Positions 17,020 to 26,788 of a DNA stretch of 64,000 bases are shown in pieces. The position numbers and the translations under genes are program-made. The notes below the pieces were generated by a model. That model did no database searches. It was not told the DNA's origin and saw nothing but the letters and a program-made list of their open reading frames with translations. Position 1 is the first letter of the stretch. Every line of letters starts with the position of its first letter. The stretch is from contig CALFUT010000005.1 in the NCBI GenBank assembly GCA_937929805.1, positions 36,752-100,751 on the forward strand, read 5' to 3'. Source of the stretch: an uncultured Pirellulaceae bacterium (GTDB taxonomy: Bacteria; Planctomycetota; Planctomycetia; Pirellulales; Pirellulaceae).

Positions 17020-19893
17020 ATGATTCGTTGGCATGTTGTTTCAGCGGTATTTTGGCGTAACGTCAAACAGTATTTCTCCGGAGTGCTGGGCTATTTGTTC
17101 ATTGTGGTTTTCGTCACCGTATGCGCTGTGATGGCGTTCAGCCCTCAGTTTTTTGCGGACAACTTGGCGAACCTTGATCAATTGAGCCGCTGGTTTCCGA
17201 TGCTGCTGCTGTTCTTTGTCCCCGCGATCACGATGTCGGTTTGGGCCGATGAAAAACGGCAGGGGACCGATTCGATTCTGTTTACGCTGCCCGCTTCGGA
17301 TCTGGACATTTTGCTGGGCAAGTACCTTTCGGTTGCGGCGGTGTACACCGTTGCGCTGTTGTTTTCGATGACGCAGTTGATCGTCCTTGCACTGGTCGGC
17401 AGTCCTGACTGGGGAGTCATCGCAACCACCTACGTCGGCTACTGGTTGGCAGGTCTGGCTCTTTTGTCGGTGGGGATGTTCGCGTCTTCGTTGACCGGCA
17501 GTTCGTCGGTCGCCTTCGTGCTGGGAGCCCTGTTCTGTGCGGTTCCGGTTTTGATCGGGACTTACTTTCGCGGCTTTGCGGGCATTGAGCGATTGGGCTT
17601 TGAGTGGAACCTGCGAGACTTCACGCTGGGGCTAATTCCTTTGACGAACGTGATCTATTTTGTTTCGTTAACGCTGCTGATGCTGTACTTGAACTTGGTC
17701 GTGGTTGGCGAGCGTCATTGGCGAAGGGGGGAGCAATCAAGTCTGCTGACTCAGTTCGCGATTCGAGCCGCTTCGTTGGCGGTCGGGCTGTTGGCGTTTA
17801 ACTATCTGTGCGGCAATGCGATTTCCAGCACTTGGTCACGAACCGATCTGACGAACGAAAAACTTTACACGCTGGATGACGCGACCGTCGAAACGCTGCA
17901 AAAGGTAAAAGAAGACGATCAGCTAGTGACCGTTCAGGCGTTTGTCAGCCGAGATGTGCCGCGGAAGTTCGTCAACACGAAGAAGCAGCTGGAAGGCTTG
18001 TTGCGACAGTTCGATGAGTACGGCGGTCAAAACGTTGATGTGCGTTACGTTGATGTGACTCCCAACAGCCAAGCGGAAATTGATGCGAGATTTGTCGGGG
18101 TTGAGCCGGAATCGGATCGGTCCGAGGTCGGTGGCCGGATGGTCGAACAGGATGTGTTCTTGGGCGTGAACATTTTCAGCCCGAACTCGGACGTGACGCT
18201 GCCGTTTCTGGGGGAAGGTGCTTCTCTGGAGTACGAACTGAGTCGCTCGATTGCCACGGTCGCCGAAAAGTCGGACAAGCTGACGATCGGGATCCTCGAA
18301 ACGGATGCTCATTTTGGTGGCCCCGAAATGGATGGACGCCGAATTCCTTGGGCTTACAATTCGGCTCTTGAAGAACTCAAAAAACAGTTTGCCATCAAAT
18401 ACATTGAGGCGAGCGATCTGCCGGATTACTTGCCTGCCAATGAAGCGGACGAAGATGATTCGGTATCTGATCAGGAGTCCGACGAAGCGGCCAAGTCATC
18501 CAAAAAGACGGCTCCGAATGTTCTGATTGTTGCCGATCCAAGCAGCCTCGATCAGGCGGGGATGACGTCGCTGGTTAGCTATCTGAAAGCGGGAAACAAG
18601 GCGGTTATTCTTGCCGATCCCCTGCCCTTTTTCTGGACGTATCAGAATCCGACCGGCTTAGGTGTTTTGAACGCGCCGCGGCAGCCAAGGATTCCGCCTC
18701 AGTCGCAATACGCTGACATTCTTACCAGCAGCATGGCACCGAAAGCCGACGCTGGTCGCGCGACGGCGTTGCTGGACTTGTTGGGGATCGAATGGGACAA
18801 CGGCCGCACGGCTTGGGGAATCTCTGATCCGCATCCGGGATTCAAGGGTGAATGGCCAGGGTACTTGGGCAATAGCTGGCCCGAGTACTACGGTCCGTAT
18901 GAAAAAGCGTTCGTCTACGTGCGAGATCATGGCGGCTCGGTCGCGTTCAATGCCGACAGCAATATTTCCAACGGATTGAACGAACTGTTGATGTTCTATC
19001 CGGGATCCGTGAAGCCGAAAAAAGATTCCGGGCTAACGTTTACTCCGCTGGCAACGTTGGGGCCTGATTCGGGAACAACAGACTGGGAGTTTTTGACGAA
19101 AACTCCGACTCAACAGGTGCGGATGTTTGATCCTCGAACGGGGCAGATGTCAGTCGATGAAGAACCGGCTCGCAGTCAGATCACCGGCGGGAATTTGGTT
19201 GTGATTGATCCGTTACCTCGAAAATCGGTCATCGATGCAGATGAGCATGTTGTTGCCGCGCGGATCACGGGCGAAGGGGACAGCGGCGTTGATGTGGTGT
19301 TTGTCACGGACGCCGACTTCGTTTCTGACTTGACCGAACAGCAGGAGGAAGGGCTTGATCAGCGATTGGACAACCTTGCGTTCTTGCAAAATGCGATCGA
19401 GGTTTTGGCGGGCAACGAAGATTTTGTGCGATTGAGAAATCGTCGCACAAAGCCTAGGACATTGGTCAAGCTAGAATCGATCATCGAAACCTACAAAGCG
19501 GCTCGCACCGTCCAGCAGCAGGAAGCCGAAACTGAGATTCGTGATGAGCTAGAAGCCGAGCAGGAAAAGCTGACCAAAGCGACAGAGAAAATCGAAGACA
19601 ACGAATCGCTTAGCTTCTTCCAGAAGATGCAGCGGACCTCGCAGGAGGCGTCCGATGCTCAGCGGCGGTTCGATCTTCGCAAGAAGAAACTTGACCGTCA
19701 GCTGACGCAAAAGATTGCGAAACTGGAAACCGAGGAGCAAAACAAAATCTCTCGGTTGGAAAACGCGGTCCGATACGCGTCCATTTTCGCTGCTCCATTG
19801 CCTGCGTTGTTGCTGGGTGTTTTCGTGCTGGCCAAACGCCGTAAGAACGAACAGAAAAACATCGCTCCCGAGCGTCGAGTTGAAGAAGCGTAG
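17020..19893 (+). CDS. ABC-2 permease fused to GldG-like auxiliary domain
   Basis: The 957-residue membrane protein has an N-terminal ABC-2 permease (about 1-235, six hydrophobic segments starting VSAVFWRNVKQYFSGVLGYLF). An ABC_transp_aux/GldG-type extracytoplasmic region (about 255-790) follows, with TWSRTDLTNEKLYTLDD at its entry and NVLIVADPSSLDQ within it. Near the end are a coiled coil of Glu/Lys/Gln (about 825-915) and a last transmembrane helix (IFAAPLPALLLGVFVLAKRR). In other bacteria GldF and GldG are separate proteins; here they are fused. It pairs with the ATPase upstream and the DUF4340 protein downstream. Confidence 0.9.
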   Translation: MIRWHVVSAVFWRNVKQYFSGVLGYLFIVVFVTVCAVMAFSPQFFADNLANLDQLSRWFPMLLLFFVPAITMSVWADEKRQGTDSILFTLPASDLDILLGKYLSVAAVYTVALLFSMTQLIVLALVGSPDWGVIATTYVGYWLAGLALLSVGMFASSLTGSSSVAFVLGALFCAVPVLIGTYFRGFAGIERLGFEWNLRDFTLGLIPLTNVIYFVSLTLLMLYLNLVVVGERHWRRGEQSSLLTQFAIRAASLAVGLLAFNYLCGNAISSTWSRTDLTNEKLYTLDDATVETLQKVKEDDQLVTVQAFVSRDVPRKFVNTKKQLEGLLRQFDEYGGQNVDVRYVDVTPNSQAEIDARFVGVEPESDRSEVGGRMVEQDVFLGVNIFSPNSDVTLPFLGEGASLEYELSRSIATVAEKSDKLTIGILETDAHFGGPEMDGRRIPWAYNSALEELKKQFAIKYIEASDLPDYLPANEADEDDSVSDQESDEAAKSSKKTAPNVLIVADPSSLDQAGMTSLVSYLKAGNKAVILADPLPFFWTYQNPTGLGVLNAPRQPRIPPQSQYADILTSSMAPKADAGRATALLDLLGIEWDNGRTAWGISDPHPGFKGEWPGYLGNSWPEYYGPYEKAFVYVRDHGGSVAFNADSNISNGLNELLMFYPGSVKPKKDSGLTFTPLATLGPDSGTTDWEFLTKTPTQQVRMFDPRTGQMSVDEEPARSQITGGNLVVIDPLPRKSVIDADEHVVAARITGEGDSGVDVVFVTDADFVSDLTEQQEEGLDQRLDNLAFLQNAIEVLAGNEDFVRLRNRRTKPRTLVKLESIIETYKAARTVQQQEAETEIRDELEAEQEKLTKATEKIEDNESLSFFQKMQRTSQEASDAQRRFDLRKKKLDRQLTQKIAKLETEEQNKISRLENAVRYASIFAAPLPALLLGVFVLAKRRKNEQKNIAPERRVEEA

Positions 19894-20003
19894 GCGACTG
19901 GGGCGATCGCCGCGAACACGTCGACCCTTTGTGTTTGATGTGACTCAGCGGCAACACAATCATTCGAAATCAATTCAACTGTTTGAAGTTTGATATTTCA
20001 ATC

Positions 20004-22316
20004 ATGCAAGAATCTACCAAGACTAAAGCTTTTGTTGGCGGCGCGGCCCTGATGGTGGTTGCCGCGCTCGTCAGTCACTTTGCCAATCAGCCGCGATCGG
20101 CCGATGACTTCGCGAACGTTGGCGAGCCATTCTTTGAGAACTTTAATTCCAGTTCGCAGGCCAGCTCGCTGGAAGTCGTCGCGGTTGATCCGGAAACGGT
20201 CCAGCGAAATCGTTTCAAAGTTGCCAAAGTGGACGGCCTGTGGCGAATTCCCTCGCACGAAGACTATCCGGCTGAAGCTTCGGCCCGTTTGGCGACTACG
20301 GCTTCATCCATCATTGGAATCGAACGCGAATCTTTGGCCGGTCGAGGCACAAAAGACTTTAAGCGATTGGGCGTGGTGGATCCGCTAAGCGAAGAAATTG
20401 ACGATCCGGAAGAGGTCGGGCAACGAATTACGCTCAAGGACGATAACGATGAAACGTTGGCGGATTACATCGTTGGCAAGCAGGTTGAAGATGTAGCGCT
20501 TTCGGCCACCGATCGCCCGTTTGAAAGTGGTCAGAACCGGCAGACGTATTTCTACGTTCGCCATGCCGAAGAACAGCAGACATACATCGTGCCGCTAAAG
20601 CTGGACCTATCTACAAAGTTCTCGGACTGGATTGACCCGGATCTGCTACGGTTTGAGACGTCAGATCTCAGTCAGATCACCATCCGCAATTACTCGTTGA
20701 CGGAGGAGATCGCCGGCAATCCTCTGATTCCTCAACGCGCGCTTAAGAAAAAGGACGGCGACATTCTGGCGCTGACGAAGTCTGATTCGAATGCTTGGGA
20801 GCTTGCCGGTGTGGAAGAAGCGATCGAAGAGTTCGACGCTGCGGCGGTGACGGAGATGATCGGTGTGCTGGACGAACTTCAAATCGAAGATGTTCGTCAG
20901 AAGCTAACCTTGCAAGGAAAGCAGCTGCTTACACCCGACTTGAAAGTCAACGAAGACCCTGAGCTAATGAAAAATCGCGGGGAGTTTGGCCGAGCGATCT
21001 CGCAGTTGGTGGCGGAACTGGAGGAAAAGGGGTTTAACCTCGCAGGGACGCAGCAGCAATTGGAACTGGTTTCCAACCAAGGTGAAATTGAGTTTGGAAC
21101 CAACGAAGGCATGCGTTACACGCTGTACGTCGGTGCTCCGTTTGAAGAGGGGGACGCCGAGATCAAGGTTGCCGGTGCGGTTGATTCGGCGGAAGGCGAC
21201 GAATCGGATGAGTCAAAAGAATCATCAGAGGAGAGTGATGGAGGTGCAGACGACGCGGCAGCTGAGTCCGACGGTGGGACTGAGGACGAAGAAGCGGACG
21301 ACGAAGATGACACAAAGAGTCGCTACATGCTGGTTCGGGTCGCCTTCGATCAGTCGCTTTTGACCGATCAGCCAGAGAAGCCGACAAAGCCGGAAGAGCC
21401 ACAGAAGCCTGAAGGGTACACGCCACCGCCAGCTGCTGAGGATGATGCAGATGCGGCAGATGTCGACGCAGACGGCAAAAACAAGAGCAGTGCCGATGCG
21501 GTTGAGGAAAGCTCAGGCGAGTCGTCCGATGAAGACAAGGAAGCGGAAGAAGACGGCGAAGCCGCTGAGGGCAAAGATTCTGACAAGGCGGACTCGAAAG
21601 GTGAGTCTGACGGTTCAAAAGAAGAGCCAACTCGATCGCCCGAGTTCGCTGCCTACGATGCCGCGATGGAAGATTATGAACAGGCAATGGTTGACTACGA
21701 ACTTGCGCTGACGCGGTACAAAGATGACCAAGAAGATTTTGGAGAACGCGTTGAAACGGCCAAGAAACTGGAAGCTGAATTGAACGAGCGATTTGGCGAT
21801 TGGTACTACGTGATCTCAGGCGAAAACCTGAAGGCATTGCAAGTAAGTCGCAGCGATCTTGTCACCAAGAAAAAGCCACCGGTGGCACCCGGCGGCAAAG
21901 TGCCCAGTGCCCTGCCCGATCGCCCCGATATCTCGTTCGATGGTGTGCCGGATGAGGTTCAAGTTGATCCGGCTGATGATGCTGATGCAGCGGCGGCATC
22001 ATCCGATGCGAATGCCGAAACGGAGATGAAGCCAGACTCCCCTGAGCCAAGTGCCGATGTCGAGCAGCCAGAAACAACGCCTGCCGCAGAGCCTGCGCCT
22101 GAACCTTCGGGAAGTCCGTCGACGGAGCCGCCAGTTGAAACTCCAGCCGAACCAGTCGCGGAGCCAGCAGTTCCGGTAGAGAACGCGGGTGGTGAAGTGG
22201 TCGAACCAGCGACCGATGTCCCGCCCGCAGATCCGATTCCCTCGACACCAACCGCCCCGCCAACGCCAGCGGACGGAGTGCCCTCGGTCGAACCGGTTGG
22301 TGAACCCTCTCCATAG
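20004..22316 (+). CDS. DUF4340 protein with long acidic insert
   Basis: From ATG 20004 the protein has about 770 residues. An N-terminal anchor helix (KAFVGGAALMVVAALVSHF) is followed by DUF4340-type strands (VDPETVQRNRFKVAKVDGLWRIPS, DYIVGKQVEDVALSATDRP). Two low-complexity regions interrupt it. About 385-425 and 460-545 are strings of Glu, Asp, Ser, Ala and Lys; about 650-770 is a Pro/Glu/Ala/Val tail. DUF4340 proteins usually accompany GldA/GldF-GldG transporters, as here, and are thought to act on the outer face of the complex. The acidic inserts are unusual. Confidence 0.82.
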   Translation: MQESTKTKAFVGGAALMVVAALVSHFANQPRSADDFANVGEPFFENFNSSSQASSLEVVAVDPETVQRNRFKVAKVDGLWRIPSHEDYPAEASARLATTASSIIGIERESLAGRGTKDFKRLGVVDPLSEEIDDPEEVGQRITLKDDNDETLADYIVGKQVEDVALSATDRPFESGQNRQTYFYVRHAEEQQTYIVPLKLDLSTKFSDWIDPDLLRFETSDLSQITIRNYSLTEEIAGNPLIPQRALKKKDGDILALTKSDSNAWELAGVEEAIEEFDAAAVTEMIGVLDELQIEDVRQKLTLQGKQLLTPDLKVNEDPELMKNRGEFGRAISQLVAELEEKGFNLAGTQQQLELVSNQGEIEFGTNEGMRYTLYVGAPFEEGDAEIKVAGAVDSAEGDESDESKESSEESDGGADDAAAESDGGTEDEEADDEDDTKSRYMLVRVAFDQSLLTDQPEKPTKPEEPQKPEGYTPPPAAEDDADAADVDADGKNKSSADAVEESSGESSDEDKEAEEDGEAAEGKDSDKADSKGESDGSKEEPTRSPEFAAYDAAMEDYEQAMVDYELALTRYKDDQEDFGERVETAKKLEAELNERFGDWYYVISGENLKALQVSRSDLVTKKKPPVAPGGKVPSALPDRPDISFDGVPDEVQVDPADDADAAAASSDANAETEMKPDSPEPSADVEQPETTPAAEPAPEPSGSPSTEPPVETPAEPVAEPAVPVENAGGEVVEPATDVPPADPIPSTPTAPPTPADGVPSVEPVGEPSP

Positions 22317-22417
22317 AATATGGTGTTCTCCGAACGGTCATCAAAGTTCACTCGCCCGTCCAAAGCAAGTGAAGTGAAAGGCGTTCGATAGTCTTTCGCA
22401 AAGTCGAAAACGAAATC

Positions 22418-22972
22418 CTAATCGCATTTTTTGTTTTGCGAGGAAGGTGGCATCGTTGTCACCAATTCAACAATCTCGTTGGCGCTGGGGCGGTCGTGAG
22501 GGTGTTGGCTTGGATGAAACAGCCGGATGATGCCCTTCGGATCGATCACGATGTCACCGCCAAGCTGCCGGATATCCTTGCCCTTTTTCCCGGGAAAGCC
22601 GCCGCTGAAAATGTCGCCCAGATACCGCATGATCCGCAACGGGCTCGCCAAACTCCATAAATTGCCTTTCTCCATGGTGTAGGCGTGATACAGTTTGAAT
22701 TGAGGATCTAGCAACAAGGGCCAATCCAAGTCAAACGTCTTCCGGTAATCGCCAGCCAATTCCGGGCTGTCGAACGTTACGACTTTCACGTCTGCAAATG
22801 CTGCGAGTTTCGATTCGAATTCACGCAACTGCGTGAGGTGCCGACGGCACGGCGGTCAGCCAAGGTGGCGGTGAAATAACAACACCAACCAGCGGCCGCG
22901 GCTGTCTTCAAGGCGATGTTGGTTGCCTTCGGAGTCTAGAAGATCAAAAGGGATTGCGGGTTTGCCAAGCAT
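22418..22972 (-). CDS. peroxiredoxin-like protein, candidate selenoprotein (in-frame TGA at residue 39)
   Basis: From ATG 22972 the frame encodes a thioredoxin-fold N-terminus (IPFDLLDSEG, then WLVLLFHRHLG). It then meets TGA at 22858-22856 and continues in the same frame as PPCRRHLTQLREFE and a complete AhpC/TSA_2 (PRXL2-like) domain to the stop at 22418. Read through, it has 184 residues, the expected length. The TGA falls exactly where the first Cys of the family's CxxC redox motif belongs, giving U-P-P-C. There is no frameshift or other stop. A hairpin lies 20-35 bases downstream. The predicted role is thiol/peroxide redox chemistry. The alternative is a pseudogene with one Cys-to-stop change. 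The gene is convergent with the DUF4340 gene. Confidence 0.78.
22821..22858 (-). promoter_or_regulatory. candidate bacterial SECIS element following the TGA
   Basis: In the mRNA, UGA is followed after 20 bases by a six-base-pair stem UCACGC/GCGUGA capped by the loop AGUU (plus-strand 22821-22836). The loop contains the GU seen in many bacterial SECIS loops, and its G lies 27 bases past the UGA, within the range known for SelB-dependent decoding. A second small stem (GUGCC-GUC-GGCAC, 22838-22850) sits between. This is inference from sequence; no folding was computed. Confidence 0.5.
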
Positions 22973-23050
22973 GATTTTTCGCTTCAAAAGGAGTCGGTGA
23001 AATCTGACGACAGCTGGCCGGACACTGCTGCCCAAGCATTGACCTCTACC

Positions 23051-24421
23051 CTAAACCGGGTTGAGCAAGCGAATGGCAACGGTGACGTAGATCAGAATTC
23101 CCAAAATATCGACGATGCCGGCGACAAAGGGATTGCTCATCATGGCCGGGTCCCAGCCGAGTTTTTCAAAAACAAGAGGAAGTACCGAACCCGTCAGCGT
23201 GCCACACATCACCACCAACAGTAGCGTCAGCGGAACCACCAGCGTCGCGTAGGGCCCCAGCGCTTGATCGTTGGGCACGAACAGAAAGCACGCTGCAAAT
23301 CCCATCAAGGCCAACCCGCCACCCAATAGCACTCCCATTTTAAGCTCGCGAATCATCACCCGCCGGTAATCTTGCAGCGTGATATGGCCTCGCGAAAGCG
23401 CGGTGATAATCAACGTGGCGCTTTGGCTGCCCGAGTTTCCGCCACTACTGATGACTAGCGGGATGAATGGCACTAGCCACGCCCACGTTTCGAATGGTTC
23501 TTCAAATCGCTGCAATGCAAACGCCGTCATCAGCGCGAAGAAGAACAGCACGGCCAACCAGATGCCTCGTTTCCACGTCAGTGTGAAGACGGAAGTCTGC
23601 AAGTAGGTTTCGTCCAACGGGTCGACCGCCGCGCTGCGGTGAGCGTCTTCGGTGGCTTCTTCTCGCATCACGTCGATCACGTCATCGTGCGTGATGATCC
23701 CAAGAATCCTGCGCTCGGGGCCAACAACGGGAATGGCCAGCAGGTCCATTCGTGCCACATGATTGGCAACGTCTTCTTGGTCGTCCGAGACGCGCACCGC
23801 GATCAGATCTGTCTCCATGATCTCCGACAACAGGCGGTCCGGATTTCTCATGCTTGTTAGCAACTGTCTTGCTGACACGAGCCCTCGCAGGTGGTCCTCA
23901 TCGTCAACGACGTAGACATAGTAGATGGTTTCGTAGTCTTCGGATTGCCGACTGATCTCCTCCATCGCCTGACTCACGGTCAAGGTTTCAGACACCTTCG
24001 CAAAGTCGGTGGTCATCACCGCGCCGGCGGTTCCTTCTGGGTATTGGCTTAGACGCAGGAAGTCGCGACGTTCCTCGACCGGCATTCGCTGAAGAATGTC
24101 ATCCAATACCGTGTCATCAACTTCTTGCAGCAGGTCGACGCGGTCGTCGGGAGAAAGTTGAGCGACCATTTTGGCCAGTTGCTCTCGGTCCTGTGTTTCG
24201 ATGATGGCGATCTGGCGATGGGTTTCGACGTACGAAAACACATCCACTTGGGTCGTAATGTCTGCATGAGCCAAAACATGCCAAAGCTCGTCGTTGTTCA
24301 ATCCCGCCATGAAGTCGGCAGTCCGTGAAGGGTGCAACGCGGTGCAGAACTCGGCCATCTCCTGCGCGTTGCCGGTGGCCAGCATCTCGCGAAGTTCAGG
24401 AAGAAAAAGTGTATTGACCAT
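23051..24421 (-). CDS. mgtE: magnesium transporter MgtE
   Basis: MgtE is a homodimeric inner-membrane Mg2+ channel gated by cytosolic Mg2+. The protein has the N-terminal helical superdomain (about 1-110, with LSPDDRVDLLQEVDD), two CBS domains (about 120-250, VMTTDF... and IPVVGPERRILGIITHDDVIDV) and a five-helix membrane domain starting at about 275. The membrane domain has the conserved PFIPLVISSGGNSGSQSATL. ATG 24421, preceded by AAGGTGA, is preferred to the in-frame TTG at 24463. No M-box-like leader is recognised. Confidence 0.94.
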   Translation of the reverse strand: MVNTLFLPELREMLATGNAQEMAEFCTALHPSRTADFMAGLNNDELWHVLAHADITTQVDVFSYVETHRQIAIIETQDREQLAKMVAQLSPDDRVDLLQEVDDTVLDDILQRMPVEERRDFLRLSQYPEGTAGAVMTTDFAKVSETLTVSQAMEEISRQSEDYETIYYVYVVDDEDHLRGLVSARQLLTSMRNPDRLLSEIMETDLIAVRVSDDQEDVANHVARMDLLAIPVVGPERRILGIITHDDVIDVMREEATEDAHRSAAVDPLDETYLQTSVFTLTWKRGIWLAVLFFFALMTAFALQRFEEPFETWAWLVPFIPLVISSGGNSGSQSATLIITALSRGHITLQDYRRVMIRELKMGVLLGGGLALMGFAACFLFVPNDQALGPYATLVVPLTLLLVVMCGTLTGSVLPLVFEKLGWDPAMMSNPFVAGIVDILGILIYVTVAIRLLNPV

Positions 24422-24573
24422 GGCGGTCACCTTGGATGGGAGCGAAGCTTGGAACTGAGCCAAGCGGACTTGGTCTGAAAAATTATGTTGAACGGTACGT
24501 CAGAAAAGATACGTCACAATTTTCCCGATCGTCGACAAAAGTCAGAAGCCGACTTGGGAGCAGAGAATGTCCT

Positions 24574-25713
24574 TTATGCTTTCGTGGCGATCAGCCGGTC
24601 TAGCTCGGATTTCAGTTTCGGCAAGATTTCATCATAGCCGAAAGCCCCGAGAGCTTCTGTTCCCTTTTTAAGATTGACGACCTTGGGGCCGCACCAGAGA
24701 CCAAGGTCCGCATCGTCCGTTTCGCCTGGCCCGTTGACTCGGCAACCCATCACGGCGATCGTGATCGCATGCTCTTTGGCGTACTGAGTCATCTCGCGCA
24801 CTTTTTCAGCGAGTTCTACGAAGGCCTCGTTTTCAACTCGGGAACAGCTGGGGCAAGAAATGATGTTCAGGGAATTGAGATTGAAGTCGACAACGCTGCG
24901 GACTCGTCCGGCATAAATATCGTTGATGATTCCACGGCCCGCATCGATTTCTTCGCCCTTGCGGTTGTTAGGCACCGTCAATGAAACGCGAACCGTGTCG
25001 CCAATGCCTCGCCCGATCAGTTGCTCGAACGCGATTCGAGTTTTGATGACTCCATCTGGCGGCATGCCCGCTTCGGTGACTCCTAGGTGCAACGGGATAT
25101 CGGGGCGAGCTCCAGCGAAACGGGTGTTGGCTTCGACCACCTTGGCCGGGTCGCTGTCCTTAAGGGAAACGCAGTAGCGAGTGAAATCAATCGAGTCCAA
25201 AAAATCACAATGCTCGAGCGCCGATTCGAGCATCGGAGAAATCGAATCCTCGGCGTCGAACTTTTCCTTTTTGGCTGGGTCAACGCTGCCGCAATTGACT
25301 CCGACACGCATCGCACAGTCATGGTCTGCGGCGATCCCGGCGAGGTAGCGGACTTTCTCCTGCCATGGCTTAGCCGTTTCGTGATGGTAAAGATGCCCCG
25401 GGTTGTAACGGATTTTGTCCACGTGCGGTGCGACGATTTCGGCCAATCGGTAGTTCTCTTGCAGGTCGACCGAAAGATTGGCCGTCGTCTGTTTTCTGAT
25501 TTCCGCCAGCGCGGCCGCGTCTTTTTTGCTGTCGACCGCGATTCGCACGACATCAGCGCCGGCGTCCTGCATCAATTGAACAAGCGCTACGGTGGCCGAA
25601 ACGTCCGTCGTTTTGGTGGCCGTCATTGATTGAACTGCGATCGGATTATTTGCTCCGATGCTGATCGTCCCAATTTTTACTGCGCGAGTCGGATTTCGCG
25701 TGATTTCTACCAT
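24574..25713 (-). CDS. ispG: 4-hydroxy-3-methylbut-2-en-1-yl diphosphate synthase
   Basis: IspG (GcpE) converts methylerythritol cyclodiphosphate to HMBPP in the MEP isoprenoid pathway, using a 4Fe-4S cluster. The 379 residues show the TIM-barrel N-terminus ([13 protein letters not shown]) and the cluster-ligand region [13 protein letters not shown]. The third Cys and conserved Asn are in [13 protein letters not shown], followed by GLWCG. The length is that of the compact bacterial form. The gene lies on the same strand as mgtE but about 150 bases upstream, so it is probably separately transcribed. Confidence 0.97.
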   Translation of the reverse strand: MVEITRNPTRAVKIGTISIGANNPIAVQSMTATKTTDVSATVALVQLMQDAGADVVRIAVDSKKDAAALAEIRKQTTANLSVDLQENYRLAEIVAPHVDKIRYNPGHLYHHETAKPWQEKVRYLAGIAADHDCAMRVGVNCGSVDPAKKEKFDAEDSISPMLESALEHCDFLDSIDFTRYCVSLKDSDPAKVVEANTRFAGARPDIPLHLGVTEAGMPPDGVIKTRIAFEQLIGRGIGDTVRVSLTVPNNRKGEEIDAGRGIINDIYAGRVRSVVDFNLNSLNIISCPSCSRVENEAFVELAEKVREMTQYAKEHAITIAVMGCRVNGPGETDDADLGLWCGPKVVNLKKGTEALGAFGYDEILPKLKSELDRLIATKA

Positions 25714-25854
25714 CGGAGCGCCTTATGTCGGTTTTGGAGCGACCATTTTGATTGATCGTGGGGCTGCTTACAATGTCGCCGTCAAGGAATGTGATCGTTC
25801 GTTCCTGATTAGATCATTATTTCTTTTTTCGACTCATAGAGAGCGACTTTTCGA

Positions 25855-26379
25855 GTGAATTATCAACCGAGACTAAACATCGTTCTTTATCAGCCGGAAA
25901 TTCCCGGAAACACCGGTGCGGTGGGCCGGACTTGCGTGGCGTTGGAAGCCAAGCTTTGGCTGGTTCGGCCGTTGGGCTTTCGCATTGACGAAAAAACGCT
26001 CCGCCGTGCAGGTTTGGACTACTGGAAATACCTTGAGTGGGAGGTCGTTGATCATTGGGATCAGCTATTGGAACGATTGGCCGACACCTCCCGCAGTTCG
26101 TCTGAATTGGGCACAAGCGATGGTTCCGTCAAATCGAAGCCAAACCTGTGGTTGTATTCCCGCTTCGCGACCCAATCGTTCACAGATGTTTCGTATGCAC
26201 GAGGCGATACACTGGTCTTTGGATGTGAGACATCCGGCCTGCCAGAATCGATCACAACGGTCCATTCGGAAAAACTGTTACGAATTCCGACTGGTCAGCA
26301 TGTAAGGAGCCTGAATTTATCTTGCTCGGTTGGCGTCGCGGGTTTCGAAGCGAGTCGCCAAATCGGTGGGCTGGAGTAG
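25855..26379 (+). CDS. trmL: tRNA (cytidine/uridine-2'-O-)-methyltransferase, TrmL-like
   Basis: TrmL is a SPOUT enzyme that 2'-O-methylates the wobble base of tRNA-Leu isoacceptors. The 174 residues start at GTG and have the family opening LNIVLYQPEIPGNTGAVGRTC, then LVRPLGF, the knot motif LVFGCETSGLPE and IPTGQHVRSLNLS(C)SVGVAGFE, which supply the SAM-binding knot. The insertion ERLADTSRSSSELGTSDGSVKSK at about 75-100 is slightly longer than usual. It ends about 100 bases before the initiator tRNA gene on the same strand. Confidence 0.9.
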   Translation: MNYQPRLNIVLYQPEIPGNTGAVGRTCVALEAKLWLVRPLGFRIDEKTLRRAGLDYWKYLEWEVVDHWDQLLERLADTSRSSSELGTSDGSVKSKPNLWLYSRFATQSFTDVSYARGDTLVFGCETSGLPESITTVHSEKLLRIPTGQHVRSLNLSCSVGVAGFEASRQIGGLE

Positions 26380-26480
26380 GCGGAAAAGTGATTGAAGAAT
26401 GTGCCGACAAAATCATCCGATAAATTTCCAAATCGGTCGCTTTGGGCTCGACACCGATTCGCAGATAGCTACTATATCGG

Positions 26481-26554
<74 letters not shown>

Positions 26555-26628
26555 CTTTTTTAAACGATTCGAAAGTCTACGTTTAAGTTATCTGCCGTCA
26601 GTCGGCTGCGACGGCAATGATGAGAGCC

Positions 26629-26664
26629 AAAGGGGTAAGTCCTATTGCGACTTACCCCTTTTTT
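26629..26664. terminator. bidirectional rho-independent terminator
   Basis: AAAGGGGTAAGTC and GACTTACCCCTTT form a 13-base-pair stem around CTATTGC, flanked by A-rich sequence on the left and a T-run on the right. It lies between the tRNA (plus) and the convergent sulfatase gene (minus) and could stop transcription from both sides. Confidence 0.85.
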
Positions 26665-26788
26665 CATTTTCTCAGACGCACTCCGCGTCATCTCTTTTGA
26701 TCGCCTCAGGGTCGTCGGTTCGTGTTTTGTGAATTGGATATCGCGGTACTTTGACTGTCATAGATTCGGATTTTTGGGAGCAGATCAC

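Noticed and set aside
21163..21837. A 224-codon antisense frame in the DUF4340 gene
   Set aside because: Its Arg/Leu/Ser/His composition is the mirror of the acidic low-complexity insert on the sense strand.
22838..22850. The nearer small hairpin (GUGCC-GUC-GGCAC) as the main SECIS
   Set aside because: Its loop of three bases starts only about 11 bases after the UGA, shorter than the usual spacing. The next hairpin with loop AGUU fits better, although both may form one structure.
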